A DNA stretch of 64,000 bases, taken from NCBI RefSeq assembly GCF_002872335.1, contig NZ_NJAG01000007.1, forward strand, positions 310,001 to 374,000. Direction: 5' to 3'. Of the stretch, positions 1 through 9,277 are shown piece by piece. Position 1 is the stretch's first letter, and each line of letters begins with the position of its first letter. The position numbers and the translations under genes were made by a program. This stretch comes from Siphonobacter sp. BAB-5405. Lineage in GTDB: Bacteria > Bacteroidota > Bacteroidia > Cytophagales > Spirosomataceae. The notes beneath the pieces are model-generated. The model searched no databases, had not been told where the DNA came from, and saw only the letters and a list, made by a program, of their open reading frames with translations.

Positions 1-833
1 GTCTGGGCGACGAACGTACGAGTGACCAGCGAATCAACTTCGCCCAGTCTTTCAACGGTCTCGGTACCATCATTGGACCCCTCGTTGGTACGTATCTTCT
101 GTTACGGGAAGGCAGTGAAAGCCACGATCTTGAATCGGTGAAATCTCTGTATTTGATTATTGGTTTTGTGATTGCCGGGATTGCCGTGCTGTTTTCGTTT
201 GTGAAAGTTCCGGTATTTCAGGATGCTCACGCCGTATCGCCCGAGGCGTACGCAGCCCATCCCGAAGCCTTTAAAAGTGAGAAAAAGCTTTTTCAACACC
301 GTCATTTTGTGTGGGCGGCCATTGCTCAGTTTTTCAACGCCGCGGCTCAGGGCGGTACCTGGGCGTACTTTATCAATTACGGTCACGAGAAAATGGGCTT
401 CTCTGATGAAACGGCTGGTTACTACTTCGCCTTTAGTATGGTGATGATGACCGTAGGTCGTTTTGTAGGAACCTTCCTGATGAAATACATTGCTCCGAAT
501 AAACTGCTGGCTGCCTTTGCACTAGGTAATATTCTGATGTGTCTGATCGTGGCTCAAAGCTTTGGCTGGCCGTCGTTTATCGCTCTGCTGATGCTGAACT
601 TCTTCTTTAGTATCATGTTCCCCACGATCTTCAGTCTTGGATTGAAGGATCTGGGTCGCCATACGCAACAGGGGTCTTCATTCATTTCGATGGGTGTGGT
701 TGGTGGAGCTTTCTTTCCCTACATCATGGGAACGATTGCTAACACGGACGTAGCTTCGGCGTATTATCTGCCCATCATCTGTTACGCGGTAATCTTTATT
801 TTTGGTGCGAAATTCGCCAAACCAACGGCTTAA
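1..833 (+). CDS. FucP-type sugar:proton symporter (MFS), 5' end cut by window
   Basis: This is the C-terminal 277 residues of a major facilitator permease; the reading frame is open from base 3, so the start lies outside the window. The start of the visible part holds the FucP-family pattern QSFNGLGTIIGPLVG. Several hydrophobic helices follow, then the typical late segment SIMFPTIFSLGLKDLG and GGAFFPYIMG. The family imports L-fucose, glucose/galactose or related sugars with protons across the inner membrane. The exact sugar cannot be read from the sequence. A fucose cluster lies at 55588-59431 in the same window, which makes fucose a reasonable but unproven substrate. A strong terminator follows directly. 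Confidence 0.85.
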   Translation, partial: LGDERTSDQRINFAQSFNGLGTIIGPLVGTYLLLREGSESHDLESVKSLYLIIGFVIAGIAVLFSFVKVPVFQDAHAVSPEAYAAHPEAFKSEKKLFQHRHFVWAAIAQFFNAAAQGGTWAYFINYGHEKMGFSDETAGYYFAFSMVMMTVGRFVGTFLMKYIAPNKLLAAFALGNILMCLIVAQSFGWPSFIALLMLNFFFSIMFPTIFSLGLKDLGRHTQQGSSFISMGVVGGAFFPYIMGTIANTDVASAYYLPIICYAVIFIFGAKFAKPTA

Positions 834-853
834 TTTTGCTGTAAATCACTGCG

Positions 854-889
854 AAAAAGGCCCTCCGGTTTAAACCGGAGGGCCTTTTT
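854..889. terminator. Rho-independent terminator after the permease
   Basis: Perfect stem AAAAAGGCCCTCCGG / CCGGAGGGCCTTTTT with a TTTAAA loop and a terminal T-run, 20 nt after the permease stop codon. Confidence 0.9.
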
Positions 890-929
890 CATTTCGTACA
901 AGGGAGTTGGAAACTGCCCTAGGGTGGGT

Positions 930-1085
930 ACAGGTTTGGAAACCTGCACCAGTATACCTAATGTATGCAAGCCCGCAACCCCGGAGGGGTTCAATCTGAA
1001 TAGCCCCGTATGCAATGCGGGGAACGACCAGCCCGGTAGGCTCAGCCTATCAACGTTTACATCCGTAGCGAATGCTACGGGCAAC
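930..1085. repeat. Interspersed composite repeat, copy 1
   Basis: The stretch holds a hairpin ACAGGTTTGGAAACCTG, then CCCCGGAGGGGTTCAAT, a GCCCCGTATGCAATGCGGGG dyad, CAGCCCGGTAGGC and CCGTAGCGAATGCTACGG. The same blocks, in the same order, recur near 19540, 25075, 32950, 46735 and 60485. It is built almost entirely of short inverted repeats, has no convincing gene, and fills the gap between the permease terminator and the response regulator. The rest of the gap (1086-1215) is leader or promoter DNA without a confident box. Confidence 0.8.
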
Positions 1086-1215
1086 CCATCGCTGTTTTCC
1101 TAACTACTCCTCCCCAAACAGTCCCATCCCTTTCAACCTTTTTATTAACGGATCTTCCCAGATATTTCCAACATTGACCTTCTATTTTCGCTCCGTCAAT
1201 CCTTACAGAAAAGCT

Positions 1216-1893
1216 ATGAAAATGTTGGTGGTGGAAGATGAACAGGGCCTGGCCGAAAGTATTTCGGCTTATTTATCGCGGGAAGGATACCGCTGTGAAA
1301 TGGCCGCTACCTACGCCGAAGCCGATGAAAAAATGTATTTGTATGAATACGACTGCGTCATCGTAGACCTGACGCTACCCGGCGGTGATGGCCTGCAACT
1401 CATCGAAACGCTCAAAAAGCGAACGGCCTCGACGGGGATCATCATCATTTCGGCCCGTAATGCTCTGGAAGATCGAATTAAAGGGCTGGAAGTAGGCTCA
1501 GATGACTATTTGACCAAACCCTTTCACCTTTCCGAACTCAATGCCCGCGTAAAATCCCTGATCCGGCGGCGAAATTTTGGCGGCCACAACGAAATTCAGT
1601 ACCGTGAAATTCTGGTACAGGTTCAGGCTCGTAAAGTGTTTGTGAATCAGCAGGAAACGGTGCTTTCCCGCAAAGAATACGATCTGTTACTCTACTTTCT
1701 GGCGAATATTGACGTAGCTCTCACCAAAGCTTCCATTGCCGAGCACCTCTGGGGCGACCACATCGACTCCGCCGATTCGTTGGATATGGTGTATTCGCAC
1801 ATTAAAAACCTGCGTCGCAAGCTCGTCGAAAAAGGAAGTGGCGATTATATTCGATCCATCTACGGCATTGGCTACAAATTTGGAACGGCATGA
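1216..1893 (+). CDS. OmpR-family response regulator
   Basis: 225-residue DNA-binding response regulator. The receiver domain (about 1-115) has the acidic pair in VVEDE, the phosphoacceptor Asp near residue 51 in IVDLTLPGGDG and the conserved Lys in YLTKPF. The C-terminal winged helix (about 128-225) has the OmpR/PhoB pattern ending IRSIYGIGYKF. Start: the ATG giving MKMLVVEDE is chosen because the receiver fold begins there; the frame stays open further upstream but that part has no receiver sequence. Its stop overlaps the kinase start (ATGA), so the two are translationally coupled. The signal sensed is unknown. Confidence 0.95.
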   Translation: MKMLVVEDEQGLAESISAYLSREGYRCEMAATYAEADEKMYLYEYDCVIVDLTLPGGDGLQLIETLKKRTASTGIIIISARNALEDRIKGLEVGSDDYLTKPFHLSELNARVKSLIRRRNFGGHNEIQYREILVQVQARKVFVNQQETVLSRKEYDLLLYFLANIDVALTKASIAEHLWGDHIDSADSLDMVYSHIKNLRRKLVEKGSGDYIRSIYGIGYKFGTA

Positions 1894-3161
1894 GATTGCT
1901 CGAAAAAACCAACCGGATCTATCTGCTCTTTTCGGTGATCCTGTATCTGGCTACGGCTCTGGCGTTCTACGGAATTATCAAGTGGCTCATTTACGATGAA
2001 GTAGAAAACCGGCTGCTGGTGGAGAAACGGGATTTCCAACTCTACATCCAGCATTACGGCTGGACGGCTAACTCGTACTTCGTCGAAAACAAAATCGAAG
2101 TAGAGTTAGGCTCTGTACCCTCGGGCTTTAAGGAATCGTTTAAGGATACCCTGATTGAAGATCGGTATACGCAAAAGCTGGTCCCCTTTCGGCAACTGAC
2201 GTTCTACGAATCCATTAAAGGCGTTGAGCATCGGGTGGCCATTCGCAAATCCATGATTCAGTCGTACCGGCTGATGGAGGCGATCACGTTCACGATGGCC
2301 ACGGTACTGGCTCTACTACTCGCGGGAACGTACTGGTTCCAGGATCGCCTCTCGGGACGCATCTGGCAGCCTTTTTACGAGACGCTATCCCGCATCAAGC
2401 AATTTGATTTAGTACGCGGACAACACTTGCAGCTGGATCAGCCCGACATCATCGAATTCAGGGAACTCAATGAAGTGTTACAGAAAATGTCCGATCAGAT
2501 TCTGCACGATTATCTGCATTTGAAGGAATTCACCGAAAACGCTTCCCACGAATTACAAACTCCTCTGGCCCTGATTACGGCCAAAGTAGAAGAATTGATT
2601 CAATCCGAGCATCTGACGGAAAACCAGACCCGCTGGATTCAAACCATTTACGAAGCATCCCTACGCATGTCACGACTGTATCAGGGCTTGCTATTACTGG
2701 CCAGGATTGAAAACCGACAGTTTGCCAATGAACAACCCATCAATCTCAGTGATCAACTACTGGAGAGATTGCGGGACATGGAAGAGTTGTTTCAGTACAA
2801 GGGCATTCGGCTGCATACGAATATAGACGCTCCGTTTTGGGTTAACCTGCCCCCCGTACTGGCCGAAAACCTGATTACCAATCTGGTGAGTAATGCCTTA
2901 CGCCATAACGTGCCACAGGGAGAAATCTGGCTGTACGCCACCGATTCTGACTTGTGCCTGAGCAATACGGGGCATCCCCTGCAAAATGCCCCTAAGGATT
3001 TGTTTTCCCGCTTTAAAAAAGAAGGGGTTTCTTCGGAATCGGTGGGTCTGGGTTTATCGATTGTAAAAGAAATCTGCGATCAGTATGGTCTGCAGATTCA
3101 CTATACCGAACAGGAAGGCATTCACAAGTTCTGCCTGAGTAACAAGACGGTCGTTGCATAA
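1890..3161 (+). CDS. Sensor histidine kinase of the two-component pair
   Basis: 423-residue membrane kinase. Two transmembrane helices (about 9-31 and 131-152) enclose a periplasmic sensor region of roughly 100 residues. A short linker leads to the dimerisation domain with the phosphorylated His near residue 220 in ASHELQTPLALI. The HATPase domain shows the N box NLVSNALRHN and the G box VGLGLSIVKEICDQYG. The ATGA overlap with the upstream regulator marks it as the cognate partner. The architecture resembles copper- or phosphate-type OmpR kinases of Bacteroidota, but the stimulus cannot be deduced. Confidence 0.95.
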   Translation: MRLLEKTNRIYLLFSVILYLATALAFYGIIKWLIYDEVENRLLVEKRDFQLYIQHYGWTANSYFVENKIEVELGSVPSGFKESFKDTLIEDRYTQKLVPFRQLTFYESIKGVEHRVAIRKSMIQSYRLMEAITFTMATVLALLLAGTYWFQDRLSGRIWQPFYETLSRIKQFDLVRGQHLQLDQPDIIEFRELNEVLQKMSDQILHDYLHLKEFTENASHELQTPLALITAKVEELIQSEHLTENQTRWIQTIYEASLRMSRLYQGLLLLARIENRQFANEQPINLSDQLLERLRDMEELFQYKGIRLHTNIDAPFWVNLPPVLAENLITNLVSNALRHNVPQGEIWLYATDSDLCLSNTGHPLQNAPKDLFSRFKKEGVSSESVGLGLSIVKEICDQYGLQIHYTEQEGIHKFCLSNKTVVA

Positions 3162-3196
3162 AAAAGGTCCCGATGATGATTCACCGGGACCTTTAC
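3161..3196. terminator. Bidirectional terminator between converging genes
   Basis: Stem GGTCCCG (3166-3172) / CGGGACC (3185-3191), preceded by an A-run and followed by TTTA. It lies between the kinase stop and the stop of the minus-strand DUF937 gene. Confidence 0.75.
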
Positions 3197-3210
3197 TAAC
3201 CGATCTGTTA

Positions 3211-4452
3211 TTACTGTTGTACGATTTTCACTACGACAAAATCTTCTCTGCCCGCATCCGCTGCCAGAAAACTTCCGACGTCCAGCCGAACAATGTCAAC
3301 ACCCGCCCGGGTAAGATAGGCCTTGATACTATTGGCTTGTTTGAATGCGTTTTTCTTGTTGGCAGCCTGCCGCGTTACGCCCGTAAACTTGAGCTGCAAA
3401 CTGGGATACTTCTTCATTAGTGCAACCAAACCATCCATCGCCGGCGTGGATTGGGGCGTTAGTTCGTTCGTTAGCGGATCAAAAGAGATGCCTTCAAAAA
3501 CAAACGTTTTCCCTGCTTTACTAAGCGGGTTGTTCAAATGCTGCGTCAGCTTTTCGGCTAATGATTCACCGGCAGGCGTCGTGACGGGCGTTGCATTGGG
3601 TGTCGTGGCGACCTGCGTTGTATCCGGGTATCGGGCCGTCGAATCCGTGGGCAAGGCCACTTCTTCGGTAGCCGTCGTATCCTGCAGGGCCGCCGACTGT
3701 ACCGTGTCACCGTAGTGTTGCCAGGCGTAGTAACCGCCACCGAGTACGGCCAGCAAAGCTACCCCGCCTACAATCGCCTTCCAGGGAAAGGTGGGATTCT
3801 CGGTCAGATCCGCGTAAGGATTATCAGTTTGGGGACGACTTCGGGTACGCGATACAACTTCGGCTTCGGCTTCTTCCGTGGGCGTTACGTAACCAATGCG
3901 TTCCATATCTTCAATGGAAAGCGTCGTTACGACTTTGTCCAGTAATTCGGGATCGGCCTCTTTGGTCAGGTAATCTTTCTGCGTACGCAGGATCATAGCC
4001 AGTCCAACCGGGTCCAGATTTTGATCTTTTACCTGTTTGCCCAGAATATCCAGGGTCAGGTACGACAATGCACCCAGCACGCTGGTTGCCGAGGAACTAC
4101 GAATGCGGGCATGGCTGGCAATCATAGCGATAAGAATGCTCCGTTTATCGGGCAATAAGTGGCTGAACAGATTACTTCCTTTCTGGATAATCTGACTAGC
4201 CTGATCCCGATCCCGAAATTGAGCAGACAGGGGTCCTAAGTGATTGCCATAGAGGTTTTCCCGCTCAATGGCTTTGTACATGGCCTTTGCCCCACTCTCG
4301 GTCGATGACCTTTTCAAAAAAGCAGCTACTACGGACAAAGCCGTTACCTCCGCTGCCTGCCGGGTTTTTCCGGCATCTTCATTAATATGGGAAGCCATAG
4401 CCTCCACCAGATCGGCGGAGAGATAGTCTTTCAGGTACGAAAAAATGTTCAT
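3211..4452 (-). CDS. DUF937 domain protein with C-terminal OmpA-like domain
   Basis: 413 residues. The N-terminal region (about 1-190) is helical and resembles DUF937, a family of unknown function. A single transmembrane helix follows at about 225-244 (AIVGGVALLAVLGGGYYAW). A Thr/Ala/Pro-rich linker (about 250-300) then leads to a C-terminal region (about 310-413) like OmpA/MotB peptidoglycan-associating domains (FEGISFDPLTNELTPQS, then an R/A-rich helix and LDVGSF). The N-terminus should be cytoplasmic and the C-terminal domain periplasmic. It starts 26 nt after the stop of the upstream minus-strand gene at 4479-4979, so the two probably share a transcript. The function is unknown; an anchor between inner membrane and cell wall is a guess from the architecture. 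Confidence 0.8.
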   Translation of the reverse strand: MNIFSYLKDYLSADLVEAMASHINEDAGKTRQAAEVTALSVVAAFLKRSSTESGAKAMYKAIERENLYGNHLGPLSAQFRDRDQASQIIQKGSNLFSHLLPDKRSILIAMIASHARIRSSSATSVLGALSYLTLDILGKQVKDQNLDPVGLAMILRTQKDYLTKEADPELLDKVVTTLSIEDMERIGYVTPTEEAEAEVVSRTRSRPQTDNPYADLTENPTFPWKAIVGGVALLAVLGGGYYAWQHYGDTVQSAALQDTTATEEVALPTDSTARYPDTTQVATTPNATPVTTPAGESLAEKLTQHLNNPLSKAGKTFVFEGISFDPLTNELTPQSTPAMDGLVALMKKYPSLQLKFTGVTRQAANKKNAFKQANSIKAYLTRAGVDIVRLDVGSFLAADAGREDFVVVKIVQQ

Positions 4453-4478
4453 CGGTAGTAATTAGGAGGTTCGGTTTC

Positions 4479-4979
4479 TCATTCCCAGCCATCATCCGAT
4501 TTCGGCTTGGGCTTCGCTACAGTCTTTTTCTGAGCAACGGCAGTTTTTCCTCCTCCCACTGAAGTAATGGGTTGATCTTTTTCAGCCCGTGTGAAAACTC
4601 TACTTACGATTTTCCAGTCGTTTCCGATTTTCATCAGCGACAAAAAGTCAACAAATTTAAAAGACTCCAGCTGCATTTCCAGTACGGCCGAACCCGCCGT
4701 ACCCAAATAACTGTAGGATACAATCCGACCCGTCCAGTTGGCTCCACTTTTGGGCGTACGACCAATAAACTCCTTTACGGGCGTGCTCGTGACGCGGCCA
4801 TTGGCCAGACTACGCAGGTTTGCCGTGGGGTAAAATGCCCGGTTCAGACTGGCCGTATCGCCGGTTGCTCCGCCATCAATATAGTTTTGGAGGGTTTCCT
4901 TAATCGCAGCATCTTCGCTTTGAGCCTGAGCCGTAAAGCTTGCCACAACAAGCGTGAGAATGGGTAAGAGCGTCTTCAT
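4479..4979 (-). CDS. Secreted NTF2-like / lumazine-binding-family protein
   Basis: 166 residues with a clear Sec signal peptide (MKTLLPILTLVVASFTAQAQ). The mature part resembles the NTF2-like fold of the putative lumazine-binding family: an early helix ETLQNYIDGGATGDTASLNRAFYPTANL, then the pattern GRVTSTPVKEFIGR, and a late strand GNDWKIVSRVF. The last 30 residues are a Lys/Pro-rich tail. Such proteins are usually exported and of unknown ligand. It is the first gene of a probable two-gene unit with the DUF937 protein. Confidence 0.8.
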   Translation of the reverse strand: MKTLLPILTLVVASFTAQAQSEDAAIKETLQNYIDGGATGDTASLNRAFYPTANLRSLANGRVTSTPVKEFIGRTPKSGANWTGRIVSYSYLGTAGSAVLEMQLESFKFVDFLSLMKIGNDWKIVSRVFTRAEKDQPITSVGGGKTAVAQKKTVAKPKPKSDDGWE

Positions 4980-5049
4980 GAGTGGTTGTATCTGTTAGCC
5001 TGGAATAATGGCAAAACAATATTTTTTTTAGCGTAGTAAAAAGCTTTCG

Positions 5050-6063
5050 TTAAACAGTTTTTGGTTCCTGCTGTACTTTCAGTAGTTGCTCAGCAATTCG
5101 CTGAACACTCGCTTCCAGCGAATGAAATTGAAAATTCAGGCTTTGTTCCAGTTTGGTACTGGGGTAGAAAAAGTGTAATTGTGAAGTACGGGCCGTCTCT
5201 TTGGTTACTAACGGTTGCTTCTGGGTGAACACGGCTTTGAAGGCTTCCCACCGCCACGCTACCTCGGCCAGCAAGGGTGTAACGCCGTAGCGGGGGGCAT
5301 TCTTGCCCATGTACTGAGCAATTAATTCAAAAAAATGTTTGTAGGATGTTTTGCCGCCATTTACGATGAATCGTTCATCCTGAATGTCGCTTTGCAGTAG
5401 CTGGTAGATCGCTTCGGCTACATCCAGTACATCGACGTAATTCAGCGTACCATTCGTGTAGAATGGCTTTTCATCGTATACGTACTTAAACAGAGCGGTA
5501 CTACTCCGGTGCCAGTCGCCCTCGCCAATCACCACGCTGGGGTTGACGATGACGGCCGGTAGGCCTTCGGAAATTCCCCGCCATACTTCCAGTTCAGCCT
5601 GGTATTTCGAGATGGCGTAATGGGAGTTCAGCGGCGAATCTTCCCATTTCTGGTTTTCGTTTACGACCGTGGGCCGATCCGGATTCGTACTCTGTTGAGC
5701 GGGTCGGCCCAAGGCAGCCACCGAACTGATGTAAGCCAGTTTCTGAATTCCGGCGTGCAGACAGGCATTAACGACGTTAGCCGTACCTTCCACGTTAACC
5801 TGATATAATTTTGCTTTTTCTTTCGGCGAAAAGGATACCATTGCCGCGGCGTGTACGACCTGCGTACAACCCTGAAGGGCAATTTCGAGCGAAGATACGT
5901 CCAGTACATCGCCCTCCACCCACTCGATTTCTGATTCCACGTCCTGTACCAACGACAGGTCACTACCAGCCCGGCGAATGGCCCGTACGGAAATCCCTTC
6001 CGCAAGAAATTTTTTAGCTATAAAACTACCAATCAGGCCATTAGCCCCGGTGAGAAGAATCAT
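5050..6063 (-). CDS. NAD-dependent epimerase/dehydratase (extended SDR)
   Basis: 337-residue Rossmann-fold enzyme. The dinucleotide motif TGANGLIG is at residues 5-12, with NAD-contacting VVHAAAMVSF, a Ser-rich catalytic strand and Tyr-Lys in HYAISKYQAE. The frame is open upstream to 6171, but the start at 6063 is preferred for two reasons: the fold begins with MILLTGANG, and a TAnnTTTG -7 box lies at 6159-6166, inside the longer version. Extended SDRs act on nucleotide sugars, flavonoid-like or sterol-like substrates; this one most resembles the general NAD-dependent epimerase group and its substrate is unknown. Confidence 0.88.
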   Translation of the reverse strand: MILLTGANGLIGSFIAKKFLAEGISVRAIRRAGSDLSLVQDVESEIEWVEGDVLDVSSLEIALQGCTQVVHAAAMVSFSPKEKAKLYQVNVEGTANVVNACLHAGIQKLAYISSVAALGRPAQQSTNPDRPTVVNENQKWEDSPLNSHYAISKYQAELEVWRGISEGLPAVIVNPSVVIGEGDWHRSSTALFKYVYDEKPFYTNGTLNYVDVLDVAEAIYQLLQSDIQDERFIVNGGKTSYKHFFELIAQYMGKNAPRYGVTPLLAEVAWRWEAFKAVFTQKQPLVTKETARTSQLHFFYPSTKLEQSLNFQFHSLEASVQRIAEQLLKVQQEPKTV

Positions 6064-6158
6064 TCGATTAAGCAGAAACGATACTACTGTCAAGAAGAGC
6101 CGGAGCCCGGTCAGCGGAAATTGGTTCGGTATTTGACCGCCCTTCCGTACTGATGAGT

Positions 6159-6166
6159 CAAAAGTA
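6159..6166 (-). promoter_or_regulatory. -7 box (TACTTTTG) for the epimerase gene
   Basis: On the minus strand this reads TACTTTTG, matching the Bacteroidota TAnnTTTG box, about 95 nt before the chosen start at 6063. No clear -33 TTTG is visible. Confidence 0.5.
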
Positions 6167-6235
6167 CGCATTTTTGGGAATTGCTGAACTTCGTGGCTCG
6201 TATCTATTCGCTGAACGGAGTCCTTTAAAAATGTT

Positions 6236-6243
6236 TACTTTTG
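6236..6243 (+). promoter_or_regulatory. -7 box (TACTTTTG) for metG
   Basis: TACTTTTG matches the Bacteroidota -7 consensus and ends 22 nt before the metG ATG. It faces away from the epimerase box at 6159-6166, so the two genes are divergently transcribed. Confidence 0.6.
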
Positions 6244-6265
6244 CGGCTCTAATGACCCTTTTTTC

Positions 6266-8308
6266 ATGTCTGAGAAGAAATTTAATCGAACCACCGTCAC
6301 CGCGGCTCTCATCTACGCCAATGGTCCCATTCACATCGGGCACCTGGCGGGATGCTACGTGCCGGCTGACGTATATGTACGCTACCTGCGAGCCAAAGGC
6401 CAGGAGGTAGCCTTTATTTCGGGCACCGACGAACACGGCGTCCCCATCACGATTCGGGCCCAGAAAGAAGGAATTACGCCTCAGGAAGTTGTTGATAAGT
6501 ATTACACCCAGATCAGTAAATCGTTCGCGGATTTCGGGATCAACTTTGACATTTATTCCCGTACCTCCAAGCCGGTACACCACGAAATGTCGCAGGATAT
6601 TTTCCTGCAACTGTACAACCAGGGCAAATTCGTGGAGGAAGTTACCGAGCAGTACTACGATGAAAAAGCGGGTCAGTTTCTGGCCGATCGCTATATCGTG
6701 GGAACCTGCCCCGTATGCGGCAACGAAAACGCCTACGGTGACCAGTGCGAACGTTGTGGCAGTACGCTGAGTCCTCGGGAACTGATCAATCCCCGCTCGA
6801 TGCTGTCGGGTGAAACGCCGATTCTGAAAGCGACCAAGAACTGGAACCTTCCCCTCGACGCCATGCAGCCCGAATTGGAAGCCTACGTGGCCAGTCACCC
6901 CGAATGGAAAACCAACGTAGCTGGACAGGTACGCTCCTGGCTCAACGAAGGTCTGAAGCCCCGAGCGATGACGCGGGATCTGGACTGGGGCATCAAGGTA
7001 CCCTTACCCGATGCGGAAGGTAAAGTGATGTACGTCTGGTTTGATGCTCCCATTGGTTACATCACCTTTACGAAAGAACTGAAAGGGGATGATTGGGAAA
7101 AATGGTGGAAAGCCGACGATACGCGACTGGTTCACTTCATCGGAAAAGATAACATTGTCTTCCATTGCCTGATTTTCCCGGCGATGCTGATGGCCGATGG
7201 ACGGTTTATTCCTGGTGCGGATAATGTACCGGCCAATGAGTTCATGAACCTGGAAGGCGATAAAATCTCGACCTCCCGAAACTGGGCCGTCTGGCTGCAC
7301 GAGTACCTGGAAGATATGCCCGGCAAGCAGGATGTACTTCGCTATGTACTGATTGCCAATGCTCCCGAAACGAAAGATTCAGAGTTTACCTGGAAAGATT
7401 ACCAGACCCGGAACAACTCCGAGCTGGTAGGAATCCTGGGTAACTTTGTGAACCGTGCCCTGGTACTCACAGAAAAGAACTTCGGACCGGCCGTACCCGC
7501 TCGGGGCGAGCTGACCGAAGTGGATCAGAAAATGCTGGACGATCTGGCTCAGTACCCCGCCCGCATCGCCGATTCGCTGGAAAACTTCCGCCTCCGCGAA
7601 GGGTTGAGTCTGTTTATGGAAGTAGCCCGATTGGGCAATCAGTATTTAGCGGCAACTGAGCCCTGGAAAGTACTGAAAGAAAACCCGGAACGGGCCGCTA
7701 CGATTTTAAACCTGAGCCTGCAATTGACGGCTACCCTGGCGATTCTGGCGGAACCCTTCCTGCCCTTCACGGCGGAAAAACTGCGGACTACGCTACATTT
7801 CACCGAGGCGGATTGGTCCAAAGCGGGTCAGCTAAACTTGCTGGCTGAGGGACATGTCATTGAAAATACGGGTCTTCTGTTCGAAAAAATCGAAGATGCT
7901 GTGATTGAAGCTCAGGTTCAGAAATTATTGAATACGAAGAAAATGAACGAACTGGCCTCCAAAACGCCTGCTCCCGCGAAAGAACCGGTTACTTACGACG
8001 ACTTCGCCAAACTCGATATTCGCGTGGCTACGATTACAGCCGCTGAAGCCGTCCCCAAATCCAAAAAATTACTGAAGCTAACGCTCGATACGGGACTGGA
8101 TACGCGAACGGTTGTGAGTGGTATTGCCGAACATTTTTCACCCGAGGCCATCGTTGGTCAGCAGGTGTCGCTGCTGGCGAACCTGGCTCCGCGTAAGATG
8201 ATGGGCATTGAATCCCAGGGAATGATTCTGATGGCAGAAGACCGGGATGGTAAATTACAGTTTATCCGTCCGGGCGAACCCGTATGGAACGGTGGTACCA
8301 TCTCCTAA
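6266..8308 (+). CDS. metG: Methionine--tRNA ligase with C-terminal tRNA-binding domain
   Basis: 680-residue class I aminoacyl-tRNA synthetase charging tRNA-Met in the cytoplasm. The ATP-binding HIGH sequence is at residues 23-26. Zinc-knuckle cysteines are [18 protein letters not shown]. The KMSKS loop is present as KISTS in [12 protein letters not shown], a form common in this phylum. The anticodon-binding helical domain follows. The last 110 residues (from about [21 protein letters not shown]) form an EMAP-II-like tRNA-binding domain that supports dimerisation. Length is normal for the long MetRS type. mogA starts 12 nt downstream, so the two may be co-transcribed. Confidence 0.97.
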   Translation: MSEKKFNRTTVTAALIYANGPIHIGHLAGCYVPADVYVRYLRAKGQEVAFISGTDEHGVPITIRAQKEGITPQEVVDKYYTQISKSFADFGINFDIYSRTSKPVHHEMSQDIFLQLYNQGKFVEEVTEQYYDEKAGQFLADRYIVGTCPVCGNENAYGDQCERCGSTLSPRELINPRSMLSGETPILKATKNWNLPLDAMQPELEAYVASHPEWKTNVAGQVRSWLNEGLKPRAMTRDLDWGIKVPLPDAEGKVMYVWFDAPIGYITFTKELKGDDWEKWWKADDTRLVHFIGKDNIVFHCLIFPAMLMADGRFIPGADNVPANEFMNLEGDKISTSRNWAVWLHEYLEDMPGKQDVLRYVLIANAPETKDSEFTWKDYQTRNNSELVGILGNFVNRALVLTEKNFGPAVPARGELTEVDQKMLDDLAQYPARIADSLENFRLREGLSLFMEVARLGNQYLAATEPWKVLKENPERAATILNLSLQLTATLAILAEPFLPFTAEKLRTTLHFTEADWSKAGQLNLLAEGHVIENTGLLFEKIEDAVIEAQVQKLLNTKKMNELASKTPAPAKEPVTYDDFAKLDIRVATITAAEAVPKSKKLLKLTLDTGLDTRTVVSGIAEHFSPEAIVGQQVSLLANLAPRKMMGIESQGMILMAEDRDGKLQFIRPGEPVWNGGTIS

Positions 8309-8320
8309 CGTACTGAAGGT

Positions 8321-8854
8321 ATGAAGCCGATTAAAATAGGAATCATTAATGTTTCGGACCGGGCCAGTGCGGGTATTTACGAAGACATTCCGGGGAAAGC
8401 TATTCTCTCGACGCTGACGGAGTATCTGGTTAATGACTGGGAACCCGTATACCGAGTCATTCCCGATGAACAGGAGCTTATTTCCCAGACGCTCATCGAA
8501 CTGGCGGATCAGGAAGGCTGCTGTCTGGTGGTTACCTCGGGGGGTACGGGTCCCGCTCCCCGCGACGTAACGCCGGAAGCTACCGAAGCCGTTTGTCAGA
8601 AAATGATGCCCGGCTTTGGGGAACTGATGCGGAAAGTAAGTCTGGAATACGTACCGACGGCTATCCTTTCCCGGCAAACGGCGGGTATTCGTGGGGCGTG
8701 TCTGATCGTCAATTTGCCCGGCAAGCCCTCGGCCATTCGGCAATGTCTGGATGCGGTATTTCCCGCCATTCCGTATTGCATTGATCTGATCGGCGGCCCG
8801 TTTCTGCAAACGAATGAAACGGTAATGAAAGCCTTTCGCCCGAAATCAGCATAA
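8321..8854 (+). CDS. mogA: Molybdopterin adenylyltransferase
   Basis: 177-residue MogA/MoaB-type protein of molybdenum cofactor synthesis, which adenylates molybdopterin before metal insertion. Visible family motifs are GIINVSDRASAG near the N-terminus, the nucleotide-binding VVTSGGTGPAPRDVTPEAT and the late IVNLPGKPSAIRQCL. Length fits MogA. It follows metG by 12 nt and is ended by a strong terminator. No other molybdenum-cofactor gene is in the window, although a ModE-type regulator lies at 12253-12588. Confidence 0.93.
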   Translation: MKPIKIGIINVSDRASAGIYEDIPGKAILSTLTEYLVNDWEPVYRVIPDEQELISQTLIELADQEGCCLVVTSGGTGPAPRDVTPEATEAVCQKMMPGFGELMRKVSLEYVPTAILSRQTAGIRGACLIVNLPGKPSAIRQCLDAVFPAIPYCIDLIGGPFLQTNETVMKAFRPKSA

Positions 8855-8894
8855 TAAAAACGGCCTCAGATTTGTGAATCTGAGGCGTTTTTAT
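8855..8894. terminator. Terminator after mogA
   Basis: Stem GCCTCAGATT (8863-8872) / AATCTGAGGC (8877-8886), TGTG loop, A-run before and T-run after; usable from both strands and also placed to end the minus-strand gene at 8912. Confidence 0.9.
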
Positions 8895-8911
8895 TGTCTA
8901 TTGCCTAAGCC

Positions 8912-9184
8912 CTATAATCGGCTTATGCGTTCTGACTGCGTGTAGGAATCGCGTTGCGGGGTTTCGTTATTTTGGTCTTCACCTTCGTACTCACCCGTGC
9001 CAACGCCACCATTACCGGCACCACGGCCACTTTGATTGCCACTGCCCCGATTGGGTTCAGCTCCCTGCTGTGACTGGTTTTGACCCGCCTGCTGGGCTTG
9101 CTGATTGCCCTGATTTTGGTTACGATTCATTTGATTCTCGTCAGAACCTTGTTGCTGACCAGATTGATTTTGTTGATTTTCCAT
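8912..9184 (-). CDS. Small Q/N/G-rich low-complexity protein
   Basis: 90 residues. The N-terminal two thirds are dominated by Gln, Asn and Gly with repeated NQ and QQ runs; the rest is acidic with GTGEYEGEDQNNE. There is no signal peptide, no transmembrane helix and no cysteine. It is probably intrinsically disordered and highly soluble. Codon use is like its neighbours, it starts with a normal ATG and it ends just before a bidirectional terminator, which supports it as a real gene. The neighbour is a stress-type DJ-1/PfpI gene. A role in desiccation or general stress is only a guess. Confidence 0.65.
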   Translation of the reverse strand: MENQQNQSGQQQGSDENQMNRNQNQGNQQAQQAGQNQSQQGAEPNRGSGNQSGRGAGNGGVGTGEYEGEDQNNETPQRDSYTQSERISRL

Positions 9185-9277
9185 AGTCTTTTCAGGTTAA
9201 TGAGATCCGAACGAATTTGATCGTTACACACCTCTTACTACTATGATTCATGTCAAAAATACTATTCCATCTACGTT

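Noticed and set aside
830-1084. Minus-strand frame of 84 codons
   Set aside because: It runs through the interspersed repeat and the permease terminator; similar frames appear at every repeat copy.
6266-8308. KISTS instead of KMSKS in MetRS as an abnormal change
   Set aside because: This variant is usual for MetRS in Bacteroidota and does not suggest loss of function.
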